Shown here one piece after another: positions 1 through 23,300 of a stretch of 64,000 nt of DNA. Location of the stretch: positions 48,358,501 through 48,422,500 of the forward strand of contig NC_089980.1 of NCBI RefSeq assembly GCF_036417845.1, read 5' to 3'. The number at the start of each line of letters is the position of its first letter. The stretch's first letter is position 1. The notes beneath the pieces were generated by a model, which was not told where the DNA came from, did not search any database, and saw only the letters and a list, made by a program, of their open reading frames with translations. Position numbers and translations under genes: made by a program. The DNA comes from Apteryx mantelli. Taxonomy: Eukaryota; Chordata; Aves; Apterygiformes; Apterygidae.

Positions 1-3000
1 TATCTATTTGTATTTGTCATCTACATAGCCCTAAGACTGAAAATTTGCCATGAGCGGCCAACACTTGTGTAATATTTCTAGCAGCCTTTTGCCAAATGTC
101 TCATTGTTTTATATAAAATGCTGAGGAAGTGTCTAGCAAATGTGCTAATCACAAAAGAGACCATGGCATTTCAAGACACTGAAGAACTCAGTAGCCTACT
201 TCATATACTTAATGTTAGAGGACAGTAATATGGGCTTGATCATTTTGATTTTATTCTCTAATTCTTGACTGAACTGACTAATTTACTGTAAAGCTTTTAG
301 TTAACACCATTGGAACATAAACAAAAAATAGCTATCTGGTCCAAAGAGCATCCCTGCAACTTTAATCTAGTACTTAAGTATATACACACATTACAAGCAG
401 ATTATGATCAAGCAGGCAGCAAAAACTTGTTTGAGGTTCTCTGCTGGTTAAATTATCATAAGTTACAGGCATAGGTGCCTGATTCCAGACTCCATTACAG
501 AAGGAAGTGTTAAAATGCATTGTCTTTAAAAACAGTTAAATATAGTGAAAGCAAAGTAAGGATGTGTTTCATCAACCTTAAGATAAATTTGATGATCCTA
601 AGCACCTGGGAATAAAGAAAAAAAATCAAGGAAACAATTCTTCACCCATGTGCATTTTAACCACACAGCTCTAGCAGCATCCTTTGCATTTCTAAAAGCA
701 AAGTGATCTTTTGGTTTGTGTATTGAAAACTGAATAAGACAGGTCTTAAAAAAAGTTTATGCTGTTTTATAACTTCTTAAACATCAAAAAAAGTTTAAAT
801 TAAAATTAGCAGCAGCAGTTCCAGTGCTGCAGAACAGTTTCCAGCCTTTATTGTCAAACCCTAAAAAAAAAAAAAAGCAGTGCATATTGCTTAGAAATTC
901 CTCACATATGCCTATTGATAACAGATATAAATAATTCTTCTGAGTCACTTTGTGACCAATTGCTTAGCTATACATTTCCTGAAAACACCACATAATGAAT
1001 TACATCCACCAATTGCAAGACTAAGAGTTATTCAGGATCAACATTCATTATAGCTCCAAATTAATAATTCCTTCAAAGATTATATTCAGATTACTTGAAT
1101 GCCCCGAGTGGAATATAACTCCTTCATAGAAAGCTTCAGAAGCTAAGGTGAGCCTGTTCTGCATTTTGCATGAAAGTGTAGCTACACAGATCAGAGATAC
1201 AGGTTGCCTTTCTGAACTGACAGAGCCATGTGAGTAAAACATCTACTGTTGTCAAATTATGGTGTTAAAATGGATGTTATATTACTGCTTGTTCTTCCAT
1301 TTGGGAAATGCCAAAAAAAGGAAAACACACACACACTCTTCTGTATTAATAGTTAAATTTTTGCAACCAGAAGAACATTGGCCAATATATCGCTATCACT
1401 GGGGACACAACAGCAAATCCTTCGAGTGCAAACTGAGCTAAAATAATTATACAGTACTAACATGCTAAGAAGTGCAATACAAGGCTTTCTCTGATTGCAT
1501 ATTATGCTGAGATTTAATGCTGAATGTGAAATGATATATTGGAACTACTATAATACTACCACTATTGTATGCCCAATAAAAAATAAATTTATAAAAAAAT
1601 CACAAGCTGCCTTTGGCAAGACCAGCATAAAAATATCATCATCTTCCCCATCTATTAAAAACAAACAGACCCACACAATGCAAAGGAGAATATGCATGTC
1701 TGAAGAAAAAAAAAATCCAGTAAGTTGCTTTGCATCTAATCTAAAACAACTTTGAGAACAAGAGTGACAGATATTAAAAAAATATATATTCTCCAAAATA
1801 AAGTTTTGGATCACATCTGCTTGTTACTACTCTTTTAAGACACAAGTTACCATGCAAGTCTCTGCAACTCAAGGCTAGGTGCTACCTCTTATAATGAAGT
1901 TTTATATAACCCCATCATATACATTTTAAAACAGAACAAAATGTCGAACTATTCAGGTAAGTTAGAAAACTATGAATGAGAAAGACAGGGATAGGTAGTC
2001 ACTTGTGCTAGAAACAAGTAGGTGCCTCAGAAAGGTTAATACACATACTACCTTGAGAAAAAAAAATCTCAAATTTAGTGATGTGGAAATATAAAAATTA
2101 TGCAAGCATAATTTGCAAGTGAGAAAGTCAAACAGATATAAGATGCAAAAAAGTCTTTAAGGAGTTTGGGCTTTAATGCCAACTGAGAGAAAGAAAAGCA
2201 TTCTCATTTTAACCCTCCTCCAAAAAAGGCCCTTTCTTGATGTTAAAACCGTATCTCACACTTCATAAAATCCAAGGTTTTTATTAAAAAACCAATTTGA
2301 TCAGGCAATAGTGCAATGATAATTTATTTAGATTAAAAAAACAACAACAACACTTAAATTTACCTAGAGCCCTGCAGCTCTGTACCACTGCAGTTTACAA
2401 AATCAGGTTGCAGGCTACTTAAGGTATGGGTTTTCTATGGATTTATTTTTCATGCACTAGTACTTTTAAAGGAGTGCAATTGTTGGTGTGAAAACACCAC
2501 CTTTATTACAACATGTATAAGGGAAGAATAATGACAAGGTAATTAACAGATTGAAGCAAGACTGACACAGTACTTTAAGAAAGAAAAGTATAGCACCAGC
2601 ATATTCTTACAAAGAAGCCCCCTTTGGGAGAGAGAATGAACATCAGCTTTGGGAAGCCAAAGCCAGGAGGAAGCACCACCCTGTTAAGAATTCACATGAC
2701 CGTTAATAGGTTGACTTTCCTGATAATATCCAGGATCTCACAGCTGCAGGAAGTCAATACTTTGGGTAAATCTGACTTCCAGAAGTTGTTACGAATCTGA
2801 AATTTACCTTTTGCTGGAAGAATTGGAGTAAGCTTCTTACAGTCTTGCCCAAAGTAACCAGTCAACAGAAGTTTGGTACCTAACTATTTTTGATTGCCTG
2901 CTCTTTAATCTCTCTGCCTCTTCTCAGACCTCACAGAGGTGGATAAGTGAAAGTTTCTCTATTAGTCTGCACTACCCCAGGAGGGCACCTGCAACACATA

Positions 3001-4668
3001 TCTGCCACAGCTTCTAACTTCTTCAACTCCAGGGGCAGCCTCGGAGAAGGGGAAAGGCGAGCTTCTCAGTAAGCAGGAAGAGACAAATTGTCAGGGAAAG
3101 GCAACCCCAGAAGATCATGGCCCCTTGCAGTTGTGTCTTCGGTCCTTCCTGCACAGTTCTGAAGAAGTGGTTCAGTCATCCATCTTCTATAAAACACCGT
3201 ATGACTCTATATGGGTAAATTTACCAGTACTACTTTCCAAAAGTTTACCAGCAATGATCACCTCCCTTCTGCAGGAATTTCTGTAAATAAAAACATCTGC
3301 TGCAGAACTGGCAATATGTTTCTTCATTTCCAGCAGATACCAATGGATACTCTCTTTATGCTTTGCTATTGACAGATTTAAGAGGAACAAAAGTTCAGTC
3401 TAACCTTCTCCTGCAGCATCCAACTCTGAGAAGAAGGAGAAAAAACAGTACAAATAAAGCCAGGAGGGAAGAGTTTAAAGAAAAAGCTGTTCATATTGAA
3501 TCAGATGGAGCATCTTATTAACTTTTGTGTATGTGCGTACTCATTCAAACTCCAATTAGCCAACTAGGTAAAAATATAGGAGTTGTACTGGCTCATTCTA
3601 AAGCAAAAGTTCAATCTACTTAGGAACTTATCTTCAATAGCCATTTTAGCTACAAATGCAAACTAAACTAAACTAGTAATGATTAAAGTGCCTAGCAAAA
3701 CATTGTCCCACTAGTTTAACTTGCTCATATATCAGAAAGGAGAAAAAGCAAACAATAAGATGCCCTCAGGACTAGAAATGAAGCTGAAAAATCAAAGGCA
3801 CGTAGTTTACGCTAAGTTTCAAGTTTAGTTACTCTAAAAACTGAACACTGCTCTTTACTCAGTAGATGAGCTTTGTGAACTCAATTGCCTCTTAACTCTC
3901 AATAGTACCTAACATCATTATAATCCATTGTATGAATTAGCTGCTGAGATCACAGTTGTGACAAGAGCTTACTGCTACCTTAAAACATTCCTTGAAGACA
4001 ATTCAAACTTCACAGTAATAATTTTACTCTTATGTACTGATAAAGAGTAAGTTTACTACTTATATTTCAATATTCTTGATCCAGGCTCTTGGGAAAGGAT
4101 AAAAACATTTTTGCTTCTTGTCAGAGAAAGAATGTCCCCCCCCACCTTTTAATTGTGTATCACTTTTTCAGAGTTTAAAAAAAAAAATTTTAAGCAACTT
4201 AATGCCAATGCACATTCACTCTCACAATGTTATAAAGGAAGAACTATTTATGTAGGCATAATAGATAACCTGTCACTAAAAGTAGTGGTAACTTGCTGAT
4301 GCCCTCGATTTTTGACATTTCTAAAACAATTATAATTTAATTCCTTTAAGTACATAACATGAGAAGTATTTGCTAAAATGTTGTCTTAGTAAATAGCTTT
4401 GGATTCTAATATATGATTTAATAACGAACAAGGACAGTTGTTTTAAGACCAAACTGCATGCTACAAAATAAAACAGTGTTACCAAAGCCATAGAAAAGGT
4501 GGAATATATTTTATATAAAGCCTTTAAAAACAGAAATACGTAACAGAATATGAAAGTTTAAAAAAAGTTTCTGGGGCCAGAACATAGCATTGCATATTCT
4601 TCCTTGTAATATAGCAGAAACTGAGAGACATCCCCTTAATAGTTAGGCGCTGGTGAAACCAAACCCAC
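1..4668 (-). other. SPAST: SPAST intron 4 (partial)
   Basis: AT-rich sequence after the exon 4 donor. I looked on the minus strand for the Ser/Pro/Thr-rich linker exon that follows exon 4 in mammals and did not recognise it, so exon 5 probably lies beyond the left edge. Short open frames here have no recognisable similarity. I see no young repeats; there are poly-A/T runs only. Confidence 0.7.
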
Positions 4669-15845
<11,177 letters not shown>

Positions 15846-16314
15846 TCACCGCCGTCGCCATAACCCGCTGCCGCCGACTGACAACAACCGGCCATGGCGG
15901 CGGCGGCGACACCCCTTTCGCTCGGCCCCACGGGGGGGAGCGCGCAGCGGCGGTTGCTGGATACGAGGGATCGTAGCCGCCCCCGGCACCGCTATTGTTG
16001 ACGCGCCGCAGCGAAGGCGACAATAGGAGGCGGGGCTGCCGGCGTGCCCCGCCCCCCGCGCCGGGGCGGGGCGGTGCTCGCCCTCCCCCTCACCTGAGGA
16101 CGGCCTGCGGGCAGCGCGCGGTGGGCACACCAGGGCGGCTTAGCGCTTCGTGCCGCGCGGCCTGTCGGGAGTCGTAGGCCGAGCCGCCCAAGGCCTGCCA
16201 CGCTGGGAAATGTAGTCGCGGGGGGGGGGTGAGGACGCCCCAGGGGCGCTGCGGACGGGGCGGCTCCCCTCCCCCCGCTGAGCACCGCAGTTGGGCTCCG
16301 CCGTAGCCGCTGTC

Positions 16315-16330
16315 GGGGGGGGGGGGGGGG
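16315..16330. repeat. Poly(G) tract, 16 nt
   Basis: An uninterrupted run of 16 G inside the SPAST CpG island. It could form a G-quadruplex and is prone to sequencing-length error. Confidence 0.9.
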
Positions 16331-16530
16331 CGGTGTCCCGGGTGGCCGTTAACGGTCAGCGCCCACCGCCGCGTGGCCGATGGCGGCGCGTCGGTCTCCT
16401 CCCGGGCCGAGCGAGCGGCGGGCCGCAAGCGGCGGTGTGTGGCACAGCAGGACCGGAGGGCGTCCCCCCGCGGGGCGGCTCTGCAGCACCAACGGGCACT
16501 TTGCCGGCCCTTGCCGCCTCAGAGCTACCT

Positions 16531-19199
16531 GAGGAAGGTACCAAGCTGTTTCAGTGCTTGAGTTCAGTACAGCGGAACCCACTAGGTGGAAACGCAATGA
16601 ATAATTTAAAGAATTAATTATTCTAACTGAGCTTGTGAACCACACTGCAGGCAAAATATAGTAAAGAGAAATCATACCACTTTCCATTTACAATCATTTT
16701 TAGATTCAGATTAGCAGGGTTCCTTGTAATTTCCCCTTTGTTGGAATTAAAGGCCCCTCAATTAGAGATGTGTAATAGCTAGTAGGTAACTTTTTCCATC
16801 TTTCTGCCACTGTCGATTTGCCCCCTAGAGAATATTCTTAAGTGCTTTGTCTGCTCCAAATTTAAGTAATTGAAATGACAGACTTTGTCCCTTTACATGG
16901 AAGAAACTAACGTAATTGAATATACATTATAGATACGACAACTTGCAAAAAATCTTATTCTTGCTCCACCCTCATGACAAATATGAATACCCAGCTGTCA
17001 CAGTCACCTTTATCCATTATTTACCCAACTATATCTCTCTGAAACTTTCCTGATGGGAGAGATCCTCCAGCTTTTCACTCCTTTTGTTATCTGAACAGTT
17101 GTCAAATACTTTGGTGCTATGAACAAGGACAGACATGTATCTACCAGGATTCCCAAGTTCTGTTCCTAGTTTTGCTACTGACATCCAATGCAGACCCCCT
17201 CTTTTCTTTTTTTACTTTGTCACATGCTCAGAGTTCTGCAAATAAAATACTGAGTTACTTCTTTTATATTATGAAATACCATCTTTCTCCTTCACCCTGT
17301 AACTCTGTATAGCAATCTAGACTGTTTAAAAAGCATAGAAAGGTATCAGTGAATTCAGTGCATCAGCCAGCTTCCCCATTTTATAGTGAAGTACTGGGGG
17401 GGGGGGTAATTAAAAGAATATGCCAAATTGAAATCACTACTGTCCCAGATGTTTTATCTTCTTTTCCTAAGTTACCATCACTTTACAATTTTTTGTTTGC
17501 TTATGCCACACAGTTATTTCTAGTAAAGACAACTTCCCCTCATATCACATGTTTTTTTCTTAAATGACAGAGAGCGGTTTTAACTACAACACTGAGAATT
17601 AGTTTTATTACCATATAAAATACAGAAACTTATAACCATATAAAATAATCCTATTCATGACCTAGAACCATTATTAGACAAAGACAGTAAAACTGTGACA
17701 CAAACAATGCAGTACGGTTCATTAAGTATTTCTTCTGTATTTGGAAATCGGGATGATGTAATTGTACTGTAAAAATATAATGAAGCATTTTGCAGTCCAT
17801 TCATAACTTGAAGTTAAGCAATATTCAACTGCTGAGTATACCTAACCGGCCTTAAAAAAAAAATCTGACATAATGGTTTACTGACCTTAAAATTTAATGA
17901 ATTTGGAAATAGCAAAGAAACCTAAAACAGTTCTACTATTATGTAGCATTCAAAAATGTCATTTAGAATAAACCATGTGACTATAGATTGCTCATTTACA
18001 GTCTGTACTGTCTGTATTATCTGTCTGCCATCTACAGTATCACCCCATGCAAAAGAATAAAAAAGCCAGCGGAGGAATAAATTATTCATTAATTGAAGAA
18101 AAAAATTGAATGGCATTAGGAAGAGTTCATGGGCAGTCAGTCTCAAACAATCCTGACTACTCAATCTATTCCATTACTTTAATTTAAAAAAATATTAAAA
18201 TGTAATGTCTGTGAAAGGCATTTGACTATGTTATGGCAATAAAATGTAAAATTATGTAGTAATAAACAATGCACATATTAGGCAATTAATAACTTGCTAA
18301 GCCAAAACAGTTTAAAAACTAGACATTAGATGGGAATTGTGAGGACATGATAGTGCTTTTAGTGAGAACCTATAGAACTGATTCAAGACTTGTCACTATG
18401 AAATATTTTAGTGATCTGTGAGTCAGTTTAATCGCCCTCCCCCGCTATTTTAAGCTGGCTCTGGTATTCATTGCATCTGTCCATAAACTATTCTACTTGA
18501 TAACCTGGCATAAAATTAATGCATTAAAAAAAAAAACAAACCTCATTTTACTTCTTCCTGAAGACTGAAGACTCATAAAATACAGGAGATAAAAGATGGT
18601 ATCTTAGCAAAATATTTAGGAATCTGAGCACCAAGATTTTAGGAATTAGGAAGGGGCAACTACATTGGCTCACAACTTATCTTTTCACAAAATGTAAACC
18701 TTAGGAAACCTTTTCTCACTCCCAACATAGTATTATAGCAAAAACTTAATACAATACAGTATGTATAAATGGGGGATTAGGGACAAGAGAATTATTCTAC
18801 CTCTGTAGCCATTGCTACAACAAATCCAGATATACTACATATAGTTTTAGCATTCATATTTTAGAAAATATGATGAAAAATTGGAGGGTAGAAGAGAGCC
18901 CCAAAACATGAGTGAGGACAGCTTTCTCCCTCACCCCTCCACATGAACATTTTCAAAATTAGAACAATTTATGACAGTACCACCAACCACAGAAGCAGTG
19001 GATTTTCCATTTCTTGATATTTTCAAGCCTAGACAGCATGATTGAAGTAGATACCTAGACAAAGCTGAGCAGCTCTGTTTTTCTTAATACAGAGACAACT
19101 GGGTAAAAATTAATGGCGAATGGTCATTGTTTCCCGGCCTGTGACCCACACAGTTCTGGAAGGTCACTTCAGGAATAAGCCCGCCTTTCTCACTTCAGA
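16531..19199. other. Intergenic spacer between SPAST and DPY30
   Basis: AT-rich DNA between the two CpG islands, with the two genes pointing away from each other. It contains a short direct repeat ACCATATAAAATA at 17610-17622 and 17635-17647 and a G run at about 17396-17406. No gene, RNA gene or transposon is recognised. Confidence 0.75.
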
Positions 19200-20050
19200 A
19201 CTGGCTGCGGCAGGTGTGTGCACAACCACCAGTGAACCCTCCGGCCGCCAAACTGCTCGCAGCTCAGCCCCCTTCCGCGCGCACAGGCTGCCTTGGGCCC
19301 GCCCGCCTGCCGCGGGGCACAGGGCAGCTCACCCGCTCTCAGCCAGGGTGTCTACCGAAATCCCGAACGATTTATCAAAACACCCAAACGCAGCCCGAGG
19401 AGAGGCGCCACCACGCTGCGCCCTGCCCCTGCACCCGCCATTACCGGCGCAGCCCCTGCGGGCCCGCCCCCCGCGCGGCCCACTCCCGCGCCCGCCCACC
19501 AATAGGACGGCCGAGGAGGGCGAAAGCCCCGCCCTCTGTTGACGTCACTCACCGGCCCCTTGAGCTTCCCGCCCCTTTTCCCCTCTCGCACGACGGCTCC
19601 TACGGACGAGCGGGGTCTCCGCCCCGCGCAGGCGCAGTTCGCCCGGGAGCGGGGACGGCGGCAGCGCGACCGTTTCACTTACGACAAAACAGTTTACGAT
19701 ACCTGCGGCCACGGTGCTGTTGCTGTGTGGAGGCCGTCGGTACCCTGCGACGGCTGCAGTCCGCCGCCCCCGCAGAGGCCCCGCTCCCCGGACCCCCCGG
19801 GCGGGTGAGAGCGCGGGGCGCCGCCTCTTCGCCGCGGCCGAGGCCGGGGGCCGCCCCTCGAGGGCGGGGTGGAGCGCGGCCCGGGACCGGGCGGCCCCGC
19901 CGGGCGGGCCGGGGGCCGAGGCAGCGGCGCTGTAGCGCGGCGCGGCGGAGGGAGGGAGGAAGGGGGTCTCCCCGCCGTCCCGCGGGCGCTGCCGGGCGGG
20001 CGGAGTGCGCTCCTGCTGGGAACGGAAACGTGTGCGGAACGCTTTGTTTT
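19200..20050 (+). promoter_or_regulatory. DPY30: CpG island and promoter of DPY30
   Basis: A GC- and CpG-rich island upstream of the DPY30 start codon. It holds a CCAAT box (19499-19503), a perfect cAMP-response element TGACGTCA (19540-19547) and an NRF1-like GCGCAGGCGCA (19626-19636). The order CCAAT, CRE, NRF1-like site suggests initiation shortly downstream, near 19.65-19.75 kb. No TATA box was seen. Confidence 0.8.
19700..19804 (+). other. DPY30: Inferred non-coding first exon of DPY30
   Basis: A strong donor, GGCGG|GTGAGA, sits at 19804/19805. The exon carrying the ATG has a plausible upstream acceptor, TATTGTTTTCAAG|ATT at 20303/20304. The start at 19700 is only an estimate from promoter motifs. 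An unspliced 5'UTR is the alternative. Confidence 0.5.
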
Positions 20051-20339
20051 TAAGTGATTAACGCAGTATTTTTGAAGCCCTACACCGTCTCCTCGAGCTG
20101 ATGCCATAATGCACCTCTTAAGGCACTTCTGTCTCGTGTACAGGGAAAACGTGTAACAGGTTCGGCAGTGGGGAAACACAAAACAATTCTGTTCTCTACT
20201 ATTCGTGCCTTAGTCACCAGAAGTTCCCATAATTTTTTAGTACCCATCAACCTACACTTGCCTTCATCTCAGTCCACTGACCAATGATTTTATTGTTTTC
20301 AAGATTACTGCATATCCAGCAATTTCCACGTTTCAAATC

Positions 20340-20375
20340 ATGGAGGCAGAACAGATTATGGAGGGACAGCCACAG
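20340..20375 (+). CDS. DPY30: DPY30 coding exon 1
   Basis: The ATG at 20340-20342 opens [12 protein letters not shown], followed by donor CACAG|GTATTG. It is the only ATG in frame with the downstream exons, and the peptide matches the DPY30 N-terminus. Confidence 0.95.
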
Positions 20376-23300
20376 GTATTGCAAGACATATTCTATATGC
20401 ATCATTTTACACGTTTAAAAAATAAATAAAAGACTTTGCTGACCATGTGTTATTTTACAGGTTCCAGAAAATCCCCATTCTGAATACGGTCTCACTGAAA
20501 ACGTAGAGGTAAAGAAGATTTTGTTGCTGTCAATTATAGTGTAAGGTCATGTTCCTGATCTAGGGGAAAAGTGTTGAATCTCAAGTCTAGCTTCAAAAAA
20601 TGTAGACCCCCCCCCCCCAAAAAAAGTTAGATGGAGACAAAACCACCAGTAGATACGCGTTTGTTGCACAATTGCCTATTAATTAATATATTTTATGTTG
20701 TGTTGTTCCCTTTATAGTAAATGATACTGAAGTAAATAGTGAACCTTTTAATGTGATTTTTCTTGGAAGTATCATATCAAAGCAGATACTTTGTTTGCAC
20801 TCACACTTCAAAGTAGATTTGGCTGCTATTATCAGTGTTCATTCACTTCTTTATTTTTTTTAAATTCAGAGAATAGTAGAAAATGAGAAAATAAATGCAG
20901 AGAAAACATCAAAGCAGAAGGTAGATCTTCAGTCATTGCCCACACGTGCCTACTTGGATCAGACAGTTGTACCCATCTTACTACAGGGACTTGCTGTTCT
21001 TGCAAAAGAGAGGTAAGATGCGTACATGTTCCTTTTATTCTTAGGAGTAGAAAAGTCTTAAATTTGGATAGTATGTCACCTTTTCAGATCTGGCACACCT
21101 AACAGTTTTGCTAGTTTGATAATTGTAAGAAAGTAATGTCAAACAGGTTGATAATTTATTATTTTTGAACATGCAAGATGTGTTTGTCATTTAGCTGCAC
21201 ATGTGTGATAAGAATTATTTAATAGATTCCCGATCTCCCAATGAGATGTGCTATTGCAAGGCCTTGGAGAGAAAAAATGTATTTTTTTTCATTAATTTTA
21301 TCACATAATTCACCTTACAGAAACAAGGCAAGAAGTTACTCTAGTTTGAACGAGTTTTCCTTAGTGAGATGTTATAAGGAGTTCTGCTTAACTCCACTGA
21401 GAACAGAAGGACAAATCAGGTCTGACATACATGTTTGTAGTAGATTAAAGACTTTCTAATGGATGAGGCTGACTGCGCAGCGTCAACACAATAAGAGGCA
21501 AACTGATACTTTATCTTTTGAGTAAAGACTATTTTGCCAAGATGCCTCAAATGTTTATCAGCCGAACCTAAAAGAGTATTCTTCAGCAATAACAAACAGT
21601 TGTCCACCTTATCCAAATAAACTTTCATCTTCTTGGTCTCTCTGAACTGTTGGTGAGTCATATTGCCTATCAATCATTTCCCAGTTTTGCTGAAAGAACA
21701 TTATCAAAAGGTGGTATGGATGAACATAATCACATTTACAGTACCTATAACCAGAAAAACTATCTACATTGTTTTAACTTCAAAAGGAGCTGTGAATTTG
21801 AACTGAACTGTACAGATCAATAATTAGGCAAAAGAATATTTAGGAAGGCATACTCTGCCCTTGCGCAGCGTATGGATCTTCTATTGACATTTGTGGGAGT
21901 TCTGCTGTAGATGTAACATAATGAGGTCCACAGCCCAGACCACACTTACATTCTTGATACTTGTGTTATGGAGAAACTAAACTAATTTTTTTGCATCTTC
22001 ATTCACTATGGAAAGAGCCTTTCTTTAGGGAGGCTCATCACAGTAGTCATTCAGAATGTTGGTGGAAAAGGTTGTGGGACATAGGAAAAAAATGAACAGT
22101 ATCAAATTGCTAAGGTCAAATTGACTGTTCAGTTGAGAATATTAAAAGAACTCAGGGTTGAAAAAGCTGAACTACCAGCTCTGTTGTATAATGTCCTGCT
22201 TAAAATTGGACTGGAAGGTGACTAATGGATGCTAATTCCTTTTTCTAAGGGGTTATGGAGAGGCTCAAGGAACAATCCAGTAAGCCTGGTCACTGTGCCT
22301 GGAATTCAGTAGGAATTACATTGAATGATAGTGAGCATATGGATAAATGACATATTAGGAGGAGTCAACACACCTTTTATCAGGCCTCATAAATCTCTTG
22401 GTATTCATTGAAGGAGTTAACAAGCACACATAAACAGGAATTCAGATGATATAGTCTGTTTAAATTTCTCAAAGGCTTTTGGCACAGTCTTTCAATAAAG
22501 GCTTTCAAAGAAAGTAAGTTGCTGTGGGATTAAAGGAAAAGCCTTTATATGGGTGAAGAGTTGGTTGGAAGATACAAGACAGAGGGTAGAAGTAAATGGT
22601 GAATTTTCATAGTGAAATGAGCTCACCACTAGGATTCTGCAAAAGATCATTCATAATGATTTGACAAAGTGGATGACAAAATTATTTGCTAATGATACTA
22701 TACAATAGTGTGGGGCTTTTTATGTTGATCAAATGTAAACAATTGCACAAGAACTTTATAAACTTAATGTGAAATTAGGAAAGATTGGTTGAGGAAACGA
22801 CAGATAAAACTAAATAAAGATAAACAGAAATGATGCATCTAGGAGGATAATAAATATCCTAATGCTATCGATAAGGTGATTGGTTCTGAGCTAACCATTA
22901 CCTTGTGAAAAAGATGTTTGAATTGTTAAAATAAATAGTTGCATGTCAATGTCAATGCATTGCTCAGTCAAAAAAAATCAAAAATGCTAGGACTTAGAAA
23001 GTGAAGGGGCAAAAATGAACATAAGGTCACTATTTAAATCTATGGTGCAGTTGTATTTTGAATAGTATGTGTAATTCCAATTCCCCTCTATCGAAAAGGT
23101 TGTAGTAGAATATGAAAAGGTAGAAGAGCGACAGGGTGATCAAAGGTATGCAATGCCATCCATACAAGGAATGACCGAGTAAACCAGGATAGTTCAACTG
23201 GGAAAAGAGACTTCTGAGAGGGAATATATTAGGAATCTGTCAAATCACAAGTGGCATGAAGACAATGGATTGGGATGGACCACTCATCTCTTCCAATATA

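Noticed and set aside
1..4668. SPAST exon 5
   Set aside because: No minus-strand match to the expected Ser/Thr/Pro-rich linker between splice sites, so it was left outside the window.
19214..20053. A 279-codon plus frame in the DPY30 CpG island
   Set aside because: A GC-driven open frame with no conserved motif, overlapping promoter motifs and the inferred non-coding exon.
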